A stretch of 64,000 bases of DNA from a virus. The stretch spans positions 1-64,000 of IMG/VR virus record IMGVR_UViG_3300045747_000167; one strand, 5' to 3'. Shown here one piece after another: positions 16,365-23,863 of this stretch. The first letter of the stretch is position 1. Each line of letters opens with the position of its first letter. Under the pieces are notes generated by a model that was not told where the DNA came from, searched no databases, and saw nothing but the letters and a program-made list of their open reading frames with translations. Both the position numbers and the translations under genes were made by a program.

Positions 16365-17678
16365 ATGGCCTCGACGCTGATTGATGGCGTTGTCTTCCAC
16401 GACGGTTTCGCAACACCCGCAACACCCGGCACGTCGGCGCTTGTCGACGGAGTAAACCAGCAGGGATTTGCCACTGGCGCCAGCGCGACAGCGCAGCCAG
16501 TTGACGGCATTCTCGGGCTGACTTCATGGTCAGTATCAGGGGGTGCGGCCAGCGCCACATCAACGCAGGCAGTCCCCGATGCAGCGCTGGTGGCCACGAG
16601 CAAGGCGCTGGCCAGCGCGACCTCGACGCAAAGTGTTCCCGATGCGGAACTGGTGGCAACGTCTGCTGTGCGCGCCAGCGCCAGCACAACGCAATCGGTG
16701 CCAGATGCCGCGCTGATCGCCTCCGCGAAGGCGCTTGCCAGCGCCACGTCAACGCAGTCGATTCCCGATGCAGCGCTGGTGGCCACTGCCACGGCGCCGG
16801 CTTCCGCGCGCACTCTGGCGGCGGCTCAGAACGTTCCAGATGCAACATTGGTGGCAACTTCGGCGGTAACGGCCAGCGTTGCATCCGCGCAGTCTGTTCC
16901 TGATGCCACGCTCTCTGCGACGGCTGCCGCCATAGCTTCTGCGACATCATCACAAGCAGTTCCAGATGCGGCACTGACTACAGCCTCAACGGTTCGATCC
17001 AGCGCCACGGCATCGCAGTCCGTGCCAGGCGCATCGCAGTCGGCGACCGCCGCCACCATGGCGACGGCGGCGGCCAACCAGTCGGTGCTTGATGCGGCTC
17101 TGACTGCGACGGCATCGACAGGCGTGGGAACAATCAGCCTGACTGCGACGCAGATGGTCCCGCAGCCGACGCTTGTCGCGACGGCCGCGGTGGACGCGTC
17201 GATTTCTGCCACTCAGAGCGTTCCTGACGCCGCTCTGTCTGCGACGGTGCTATCGGGCTCAGGCATCGCGCCGCCGTCTCCGGGCGACACGCTGGGAAGC
17301 GGAGGGCCCGACGACAGCGATGAGGACAAGCACTTCGCCAAGTCCGCTGCGGCGGCAAAGGCCAGGTACGCGCCGGCAGCCATCGATGCGGTGGCCGATG
17401 TCCAGGAGGCGCCGGCTTTGCTGGCCCATGTGGTCGCGCTGCCAGCGGCCCCGGGCGTTGGCCTCGAGAGCGTCATCAAGAAGGCCACGCAGGCGGCCGC
17501 GCAGGCCAGCGCGCAGCTGGACACCGAAGCAGACGACGAAGAGGCGATCGTGATGTCTCTGCTGCACCTCGACACCAACGTGCAGCCAAAGAGGCAGCAG
17601 TTCATCCAGCTGGACGACGTGGGTCAAGACGAAGAAGACGCCCTGGTCATGGCGCTTCTCCACCTCGAACTCGCCTGA
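16365..17678 (+). CDS. Repeat protein with about eleven VPDA motifs
   Basis: The 437-residue product carries about eleven copies of a motif Q-S-V-P-D-A-A-L-V-A, spaced about 21-24 residues apart between residues 65 and 300 and linked by Ala/Ser/Thr-rich stretches. The later copies are degenerate. The C-terminal part is acidic and repeats DDEEAIVMSLLHLD and DEEDALVMALLHLE. The composition suggests a fibrous, low-complexity virion surface protein. No known domain was recognised. The ATG directly follows the preceding stop. Confidence 0.65.
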   Translation: MASTLIDGVVFHDGFATPATPGTSALVDGVNQQGFATGASATAQPVDGILGLTSWSVSGGAASATSTQAVPDAALVATSKALASATSTQSVPDAELVATSAVRASASTTQSVPDAALIASAKALASATSTQSIPDAALVATATAPASARTLAAAQNVPDATLVATSAVTASVASAQSVPDATLSATAAAIASATSSQAVPDAALTTASTVRSSATASQSVPGASQSATAATMATAAANQSVLDAALTATASTGVGTISLTATQMVPQPTLVATAAVDASISATQSVPDAALSATVLSGSGIAPPSPGDTLGSGGPDDSDEDKHFAKSAAAAKARYAPAAIDAVADVQEAPALLAHVVALPAAPGVGLESVIKKATQAAAQASAQLDTEADDEEAIVMSLLHLDTNVQPKRQQFIQLDDVGQDEEDALVMALLHLELA

Positions 17679-17799
17679 CCTCGCAAGAAACCTTCCCCCT
17701 TGTTCTCAAGCCGTTCAAGACTCGCGCCCAGCTGCACTCATAGCGGCCTGAGCGACATCAGGTGGGAGCGGCGAATCACGTATCCCAACGAGAACGGGA

Positions 17800-18867
17800 A
17801 TGGAAGACATGAGCGAAAAGCGCGACCTCGAGTACTACATGGCCCACCCCCATGAGATGCCGTCCAACATGGACGATCTCCTGGCCCTCGAAGGAGGGGA
17901 CGAAGGTGGCCTCGATGTCCCGCCACTCAAAGAGGGTGAAACAAGCGCAACGCCCGGCGCGAGTGGTGGCGAGAAGGTTGCTGAGAGTGGTGCCGCAAGC
18001 GGAGATCCCGCCGGCGGCGCGGCGAACAAGGCAGGCACGGAGCCGCCGCAGGTCATCAAGAGCAGGGACGGGAAGCACGAAATTCCGTACCAGGTTCTGG
18101 AGACCGAACGCGATCGCCGTCAGGCTGCTGAGAAAGCCGCGGAGACGTTGCGACAGCAACTGGCCGACCTGCAGGCGCAGGCGACCGGCAAGACTGCAGC
18201 CCCCGCGCCAGCGGCGGCAGTGGCCCAGCCGGACACGCCCAGCGAAGCAGACATCGATCAGATCGCTGCCGACTTCCCGGAGCAGGGGAAGGTACTGAAG
18301 GCGCTGCTGGGCACGGTGACGGCCCTGCAGCAGGAGTTGGGGAACTTGCGGCAGAACGATGCTGCACGCTCCACTCGAGATGCGACGACCGCGCAGGGCA
18401 CTGTCCAGCAAGCGATCGACGGCAACGAGAAGCTCCGCTACCTCCAGGCCAAAGACCCTGAACTCTTCGCGGAAGCCATCCGTCTCGACAACCAGCTCAA
18501 GGCATCCCCGCGCACGAAGGGGCTCACCCTCACGGAACGGTTCACCAAGGTGGTGACCGGGCTCGAGGCGACGTTCGGTGAAATCGATGTGCCGGCCGAG
18601 TTCAAGACCTCGCCGGCCCCGACGCCAACGCCGACTCCTGCTCCGAAGGTGGCCCAGAAAACAGACGTGGCTGCACAAGCCAGGGCTGCGGTGGAAGCGG
18701 CCGAAAAGGCCCAACGCATCCAGTCGTTGTCGGACATCCCCGGTGGAACCCCACCGGCCGCAACGGAGCTGGAAGCGCTCGGGAACCTGTCGGTCCAAGA
18801 GCTGGGCGTTCGTCTCCAGGAGATGGATCCCGCGAAGCTCACTGCCCTGCTGGCGCGTGCGGCCTGA
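17800..18867 (+). CDS. Scaffolding protein
   Basis: The 355-residue product is acidic and helical with low-complexity linkers (Ala/Pro/Gly-rich, including a PTPTPTPAP stretch near residue 270). A coiled coil lies at about residues 100-125 (ETERDRRQAAEKAAETLRQQLADLQAQ). The position directly upstream of the major capsid gene and the composition are typical of a scaffold that shapes the procapsid and then leaves. A second ATG at 17809 is an alternative start. Confidence 0.75.
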   Translation: MEDMSEKRDLEYYMAHPHEMPSNMDDLLALEGGDEGGLDVPPLKEGETSATPGASGGEKVAESGAASGDPAGGAANKAGTEPPQVIKSRDGKHEIPYQVLETERDRRQAAEKAAETLRQQLADLQAQATGKTAAPAPAAAVAQPDTPSEADIDQIAADFPEQGKVLKALLGTVTALQQELGNLRQNDAARSTRDATTAQGTVQQAIDGNEKLRYLQAKDPELFAEAIRLDNQLKASPRTKGLTLTERFTKVVTGLEATFGEIDVPAEFKTSPAPTPTPTPAPKVAQKTDVAAQARAAVEAAEKAQRIQSLSDIPGGTPPAATELEALGNLSVQELGVRLQEMDPAKLTALLARAA

Positions 18868-18898
18868 GTGATTCGGCCGAACCCTCAGGAGTTTTGAA

Positions 18899-20203
18899 AT
18901 GTCTCAGACCGCAGTTCTCGCTGGCGACGCACTCGCCAGAAAGCTGTACAGCGTCGCGCTCTTCGCGCAGACGCAGCGTATGCCCGGCTTCGGCCGCCAG
19001 CTCACGGGTCCGGTTGCCGACGCCGGCGCCGCCCTCAGCAAGATCAAAGGCCAGTCGGTCCCCGACATGCCGATCGTGCGCGTGACCGACCTGTCGAAGA
19101 CCGCGGGTGACACCGTGTCGGTCGACATGTTCGGCGTGATTGGTGGCGCCCCGATCGCGGGCGACCAGATCGCCGAAGGTCGTGGCGAGAAGCTGACCTC
19201 CAGCTCGATGGACATCAGCATCAACCTGCTGACCAAGGCGGTCGACGCCGGCGGCAAGATGAGCCAGCAGCGCACGCTGCAGGATCTGCGCACCATCGCG
19301 ATGGCGCAGCTGACGAACTACTTCGCCCGCCTGGACGACCAGTCCTCGCTGGTGCACATCGCAGGCGCGCGCGGCTTCCAGACCCAGAACGACTGGGTGA
19401 TCCCGCTGCAGAGCGACATCACGAACTTCTCGGACGTGATGGTCAACTCCGTGAAGGCGCCGACCTACAACCGGCACTTCGTGGCAAGCGGCACGACCGT
19501 CGTTCGTGGCGGTGCGCAGCTCGGCTCGATCGCGACGACCGACGTGTTCAAGCTGGAACACATCGACGCCCTGCGGACCTTCATCGACGAACTGGAGTAC
19601 CCGCTCCAGCCGGTGCGGATCTCCGATGACCCGGCGGCCGCCGACGATCCGATGTGGGTCATGTTCGTGTCCCCGCGCCAGTACAGCTCGCTGCTGGCGG
19701 CCAGCGGCACGACCGCGCTGCGCACTTTCCAGCAGAACGCCTGGAATCGTGCCAGCTACGGCTCGAAGCACCCGCTGTTCCGCGGCGAAGTCGGCATGTG
19801 GAACGGCATCCTGGTGAAGAAGCTGAACCGTTCGATCCGCTTCATCAGCGGCTCCTCGGCGCAGATCATCACCACGACTGGCGGCATTGGCGTTTCGGCG
19901 GGCAATGCCCTGACGGGGACTGAAACCTCGCAGGCCATCGCCGGCGCGATCACGACCAGCTATGCGGTCGACCGCGCCATCCTGCTGGGCGCCCAGGCCC
20001 TGGCCAACGTCTACGGGAAGAACAAGTCCTCGGACTACTACTTCTCATGGCTGGAGCGCCAGTACAACTTCCAGCGCAACCTGGAAGTGGCCGGCGACAT
20101 GATGGGCGGCAAGGCGAAGCTGCGCTTCAACTACGACGAAAGCGGCGTGAAGGTTCCGACCGACCACGGCGTGATCGTTCTGGACACAGCCGTCGCGCTG
20201 TAA
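18899..20203 (+). CDS. Major capsid protein, N4-gp56 family
   Basis: The 434-residue product matches the N4-gp56 family of HK97-fold capsid proteins. Conserved stretches are GDTVSVDMFGVIGGAPIAGDQIAEGRGEKL, MSISINLLTKAVDAGGKMSQQRT (first letters approximate) and the C-terminal GAQALANVYGKN, FSWLERQYNFQRNLEVAGDMMGGKAKLRFN. The ribosome-binding site CTCAGGAG precedes the ATG. A GNRA-capped hairpin follows the stop. The family is found in N4-like and other podoviruses. Confidence 0.88.
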   Translation: MSQTAVLAGDALARKLYSVALFAQTQRMPGFGRQLTGPVADAGAALSKIKGQSVPDMPIVRVTDLSKTAGDTVSVDMFGVIGGAPIAGDQIAEGRGEKLTSSSMDISINLLTKAVDAGGKMSQQRTLQDLRTIAMAQLTNYFARLDDQSSLVHIAGARGFQTQNDWVIPLQSDITNFSDVMVNSVKAPTYNRHFVASGTTVVRGGAQLGSIATTDVFKLEHIDALRTFIDELEYPLQPVRISDDPAAADDPMWVMFVSPRQYSSLLAASGTTALRTFQQNAWNRASYGSKHPLFRGEVGMWNGILVKKLNRSIRFISGSSAQIITTTGGIGVSAGNALTGTETSQAIAGAITTSYAVDRAILLGAQALANVYGKNKSSDYYFSWLERQYNFQRNLEVAGDMMGGKAKLRFNYDESGVKVPTDHGVIVLDTAVAL

Positions 20204-20207
20204 AGAC

Positions 20208-20227
20208 GAGCCGGGGCAACCCGGCTC
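20208..20227 (+). promoter_or_regulatory. Stable hairpin after capsid gene
   Basis: GAGCCGGG and CCCGGCTC pair perfectly over 8 bp with a GCAA tetraloop, four bases after the capsid stop codon. The downstream sequence is TTCACCACCCTCTT, so the T-run is poor. A mild terminator or a 3'-end stabiliser setting the ratio of capsid to downstream mRNA is plausible. Confidence 0.6.
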
Positions 20228-20254
20228 TTCACCACCCTCTTAGGAGAATCGAAG

Positions 20255-20737
20255 ATGGCTACCTACAACGCGATGGACCTTCTGACGAAGGCCGTGCCCG
20301 GCATCGACCAGGCAATCGCCCTCACCGGCTCGCTCGACAACTCGACGACCGGCAACAACGCGACCACGCTCAGCGGCGACCAGCTGCGACCCGTGAAGAT
20401 CCCGGCCGGCGTCCGGGTGTCGCTGCTGATCGTCAGCGTGACCACGGCATTCGGTGCCACCGCACCGGCCTCGATCGGCGTCTCGCACACCGACGGCTCG
20501 ACGGTGCCCGCCAGCGTCTACACGCTGCCCCGCGGCACCCTGGCCGCCGCGACGGTGATCCAGCCGATCACCGATGCCACGCTGGCCACCACCGGCAACA
20601 AAGTGGTGGTTCCTGTGAACGGCCCCTTCATCACCGCGAAGGAGTCGTACCTGGAATTCCTGTTCGGCACGGTCGTCACGGGCGCCAAGGGCGTGGCCGA
20701 CATCACGGTGCTGGGCGAGTTCGTCGGCTCGCGCTGA
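20255..20737 (+). CDS. Probable head decoration protein
   Basis: The 160-residue beta-rich product lies between the capsid gene and a strong terminator. It has Thr/Val/Gly-rich strands (GVRVSLLIVSVTTAFGATAPASIGVSHTDGSTVPASVYTLP) and no known enzymatic motif. The position and composition fit a capsid-stabilising decoration protein. TTAGGAGAA precedes the ATG. Being cut off from the next gene by the terminator suggests it is made in large amounts together with the capsid protein. Confidence 0.6.
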   Translation: MATYNAMDLLTKAVPGIDQAIALTGSLDNSTTGNNATTLSGDQLRPVKIPAGVRVSLLIVSVTTAFGATAPASIGVSHTDGSTVPASVYTLPRGTLAAATVIQPITDATLATTGNKVVVPVNGPFITAKESYLEFLFGTVVTGAKGVADITVLGEFVGSR

Positions 20738-20755
20738 TCGACGCTCGTTGAGCCC

Positions 20756-20786
20756 AAGGGGGCGCTCACAAGGCGCCCCTTTTTCT
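20756..20786 (+). terminator. Rho-independent terminator
   Basis: GGGGCGC (20759-20765) pairs with GCGCCCC (20773-20779), and the stem extends through a G-T and two A-T pairs. The loop is TCACAAG. The run TTTTTCTC follows directly. It separates the highly expressed head genes from the adaptor and tail genes. Confidence 0.88.
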
Positions 20787-20805
20787 CAGCGTGCCGAGGA
20801 ACACC

Positions 20806-21210
20806 ATGCAGGCCAACATGATCCCCGTCCGGTACATCGGCAACAGCCGCACCTGGACCGATGACCTCTACGGCTCGAACGTGGTCTTCAAGAAGAACCA
20901 GGTCAGCCAGACGCCGGACTGGGCCGCCAAGAGCCTGCTGCGCCACACCGAGTTCGCAGACGCGCGTCCGATCGAGCAGCGCGGCAAGCCGATCATCGCC
21001 GACAAGCCCGACGTCCTCACCGAGCACGAGCGCGAGATCGACGAGCTGGACAGCCTCGAGCAGCACGCGCAGATCCACACGATGACCAAGGCGCAGCTGG
21101 CCGTCTACGCCCAGCGCGCGTTCGGCGTCAAGCTGGACGTCACCGACCTCAAGGTCGACGTCGTCCACACGGTGCGCAACCTGATCCGCGCCCGGGGCAG
21201 GGTGAACTGA
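20806..21210 (+). CDS. Hypothetical head-tail region protein
   Basis: The 134-residue product starts MQANMIPVRYIGNSRTWTDDLYGSNVVFKKNQ and has a charged helical middle and a C-terminal KAQLAVYAQRAFGVKLDVTDLKVDVVHTVRNLIR helix pair. GAGGAACACC precedes the ATG; a GTG at 20791 is an alternative. The place between decoration and adaptor genes suggests a head-completion role, but the family was not recognised. Confidence 0.65.
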   Translation: MQANMIPVRYIGNSRTWTDDLYGSNVVFKKNQVSQTPDWAAKSLLRHTEFADARPIEQRGKPIIADKPDVLTEHEREIDELDSLEQHAQIHTMTKAQLAVYAQRAFGVKLDVTDLKVDVVHTVRNLIRARGRVN

Positions 21211-21211
21211 C

Positions 21212-21541
21212 ATGGCCTACACGATGCAGAACATCGTGGACCAGGCCCGCCTGCCGCTCAACGACGCGCGCAAGGCACGGTACAGCGACGCCTACCTGCT
21301 GACCTACGCCAACTCGGCGGTCAAGCGCACCTACGAGCTGCGCCCCGACCTGCTGATCGGCACCGGCTGGGCGGCCTTCACCGACCTGACGCTGGTGGGC
21401 ACCTTCCCCCTGCCAGACCGCTTCGCCCAGACTGTCTCCGACTACGTGGGCGGCCGCGCGGAGCTGAAGGACGAGGATGCTTCCTCGCAAGCCCGCGCGC
21501 AACAGCTCATGCAGCTGTTTGCCGCGGAGCTGCTTGCTTGA
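21212..21541 (+). CDS. Head-tail adaptor-like protein
   Basis: The 109-residue product (MQNIVDQARLPLNDARKARYSDAYLLTYANSAVKRTYELRPDLL, then FPLPDRFAQTVSDYVGGRAELKDED) resembles small phage adaptor proteins of the DUF6682 type that join the portal to the tail. It is helical with a short central hairpin. Its stop overlaps the TTG start of the next gene. Confidence 0.7.
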   Translation: MAYTMQNIVDQARLPLNDARKARYSDAYLLTYANSAVKRTYELRPDLLIGTGWAAFTDLTLVGTFPLPDRFAQTVSDYVGGRAELKDEDASSQARAQQLMQLFAAELLA

Positions 21542-22194
21542 AAGCCTACACCACCCTGCTCGATGACCTGATGCCGGAATTGCCGGGCGCTGAGACTGCG
21601 CTCGTGCTGCACCACATCAAGCGGACCTGCAACGACTTCTACGAGCGCAGTCTGTACTCGCAGGAGGTGCTCGTTCCAATGAGCGTCGTGGCCGGCACGG
21701 CGACCTACAACATCGTCTCGGCCGACCCCTCAAACTTCGAGTGCGGCAAGGTGCTCGATGTGAAGCTGGTCGACTCGACCAACTCGATCTCCCCGCTGAA
21801 GCTGTCCCCGCGCACGCCGGCGCAGCTGAACACCGAGATGCCTGACTGGGAGAGCCAGACCGGCACGCCGAAGTTCTATACCCAGCGCGCGATCGACCAG
21901 ATCACCCTGGCCTACGTGCCGGCCGACAGCTACGCATCGAGCCTCTACGTGACGATGGCCAAGCTGCCGCTGTACGCCGGCGGTGGGATCGACGACTTCG
22001 TCTACGAGAAGTTCGCCGAGGCGCTGGCCGCCGGTGCCAAGGCACGCCTGATGCGGATGAGCAAGAAGCCGTGGACAGACAAGGTGCAGGCCCGGGAATA
22101 CATGGCCGAGTTCGATCGGGAGGTGGCAGCCGCCGCCGTCATCGTTGGCAAGGCCTACGGCAGGGGCAAGCTGCGCGCCCGCGCCTACGGGTGA
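21538..22194 (+). CDS. Putative tail adaptor/head-tail connector
   Basis: The 218-residue product uses a TTG start overlapping the previous stop (TTGA). It has an N-terminal helix (LLDDLMPELPGAETALVLHHIKRTCNDFYERS), a beta-rich centre (YNIVSADPSNFECGKVLDVKLVD, then TLAYVPADSYASSLYVTMAKLPLYAG) and C-terminal helices (YEKFAEALAAGAKARLMRMSKKPW). This order is common in podovirus tail-tube or adaptor proteins. The assignment rests on position and architecture. Confidence 0.68.
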   Translation: MKAYTTLLDDLMPELPGAETALVLHHIKRTCNDFYERSLYSQEVLVPMSVVAGTATYNIVSADPSNFECGKVLDVKLVDSTNSISPLKLSPRTPAQLNTEMPDWESQTGTPKFYTQRAIDQITLAYVPADSYASSLYVTMAKLPLYAGGGIDDFVYEKFAEALAAGAKARLMRMSKKPWTDKVQAREYMAEFDREVAAAAVIVGKAYGRGKLRARAYG

Positions 22195-22198
22195 TGCC

Positions 22199-23863
22199 AT
22201 GGCCATCGACATCCACAAGTTCGGCGGCGTCGCACCAGCGCTGACTCCCTGGAAGCTGCCACTGGGCATGGCCCAGATTGCAGAGAACATCAACCCAGAC
22301 TCGCGCACGGTCAAGCCGTGGAACGACGTCATCGTCGACGCCACCGGGTTCACTGCCGGCGCCACCACGACCATCTACCGGTTCGGCCGGAGCCTCATAT
22401 CGGACGTCAGCTACTGGTTCCAGTGGGCCTACGACGTCGACGTGGTCAAGGGTCCGATCATCGCGGACACCGCAGAGCGCACGTTCTGGACGGGGCAGGG
22501 CGCTCCGAAGTGGACCAACTCGACCCTGGCCCTGACCAGCGCCCCGTACCCGGCGGCCTACCGCGACCTCGGCGTGACGCGCCCGGTCACGGCGCCCACG
22601 ATGACGGTCACCGGATCGGCGACCTCGAACGACTACCAGGTGGTGGGCTACGCCTACACCAACGTGACGGCCTACGGCGAAGAGTCGGCGCCTTCGGCGA
22701 TCTGCACCGGCCAGAAGGTCTACTCGGGCCAGACGGCCAGCTGCAGCGCCTTCGATGCGCTGCCCACCGGCACCGGCTCATGCGTCGCGCGCCGGCTGTA
22801 CCGCACCGTCACGAGCAGCACCGACACCAACCTGTACTTCGTCAAGGAGTCGGCCGACTCGACCGTCATCGACGACGTCGGGACCAACATCGGCGAGGCC
22901 ATCCAGACCACCGCATGGGATCCGCCTTCGAGCACGCTGTTCGGCCTTATCGCGATGGCCAACGGGATCCTGATCGGGTTCGACGGCTACGACGTGTGCC
23001 CGAGCGCCCAGTACGCCCCCTACGCATGGCCGAGACGGTACAAGCTGTCGACCGACTGGCCGATCGTCGGCGGCTGTTCGCTGGGCACGCAGGCGGTGGT
23101 CCTCACCTGGGGCAACCCGTACATGCTGTCCGGCACCTCGCCGGACTCGCTGACCCTGACGAAGCTGGACACGCCCGAGGCCTGCGTCAGCAAGCGCTCG
23201 ATCGCCAACATCTCCAGCGAGATGCCGTCCATGACCGGGACCAACATCCGCGTCGGCACGGTCTTCTACGCCAGTGCGAACGGGCTGTGCTCGATCGACT
23301 CCGGCGGCAACGTGCGCAACGTCACCGAGAAGTACTTCAATCGGGCCGACTGGCAGGCCATGGCGCCGACCTCGATGCAGGGCTTCACCTACAACGGGCG
23401 CTACTTCGGCTTCTTCAACACCGGAGCGGTGCAGGGTGGGTTCTGCTACGACCCGCGGGGCGAAGACGCTGCGGTGACGCTCTTCCCGTTCTACGCGACG
23501 GGCGGCTTTGCGGACATCGCGACCGGCCATCTGCACCTCCAGGTGGGCACGCAGATCGTTCAGTGGAACGCCGCCGGCACGCCGCTGACGGCGACCTGGC
23601 GTTCGGGCGTGATCGAGACGCCGATGCAGACCTACAAGTTCGCTGCCGTCCTGGCGCGGGCCTACGCCGGCGCAGTCACCTTCCAGCTGTATGCCGACGG
23701 CAACCTCATCTGGACCGAGGTCGTGCAGAACGCCCGGCCGTTCAAGCTGCCGGGCGACGACAAGGCCTTCCAGTGGGAGATCGTGATCACGACCACCTCT
23801 GAGGTCTATGAGGTGGTCCTGGCGCGCAGTGCCGAGGACATGGAACAGGCGGGGAACCAGTGA
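22199..23863 (+). CDS. Structural tail protein, beta-propeller-like
   Basis: The 554-residue product is beta-rich throughout, with repeated short motifs (YRFGRSLISDVSYWFQWAYDVDVVKGPIIADT, then WPIVGGCSLGTQAVVLTWGNPYMLSGTSPDSLTL). This pattern is seen in podovirus tail needle/hub or stabilisation-type proteins. It follows the adaptor genes and precedes the FN3-repeat protein with a GTGA overlap. The specific role in the tail was not identified. Confidence 0.7.
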   Translation: MAIDIHKFGGVAPALTPWKLPLGMAQIAENINPDSRTVKPWNDVIVDATGFTAGATTTIYRFGRSLISDVSYWFQWAYDVDVVKGPIIADTAERTFWTGQGAPKWTNSTLALTSAPYPAAYRDLGVTRPVTAPTMTVTGSATSNDYQVVGYAYTNVTAYGEESAPSAICTGQKVYSGQTASCSAFDALPTGTGSCVARRLYRTVTSSTDTNLYFVKESADSTVIDDVGTNIGEAIQTTAWDPPSSTLFGLIAMANGILIGFDGYDVCPSAQYAPYAWPRRYKLSTDWPIVGGCSLGTQAVVLTWGNPYMLSGTSPDSLTLTKLDTPEACVSKRSIANISSEMPSMTGTNIRVGTVFYASANGLCSIDSGGNVRNVTEKYFNRADWQAMAPTSMQGFTYNGRYFGFFNTGAVQGGFCYDPRGEDAAVTLFPFYATGGFADIATGHLHLQVGTQIVQWNAAGTPLTATWRSGVIETPMQTYKFAAVLARAYAGAVTFQLYADGNLIWTEVVQNARPFKLPGDDKAFQWEIVITTTSEVYEVVLARSAEDMEQAGNQ

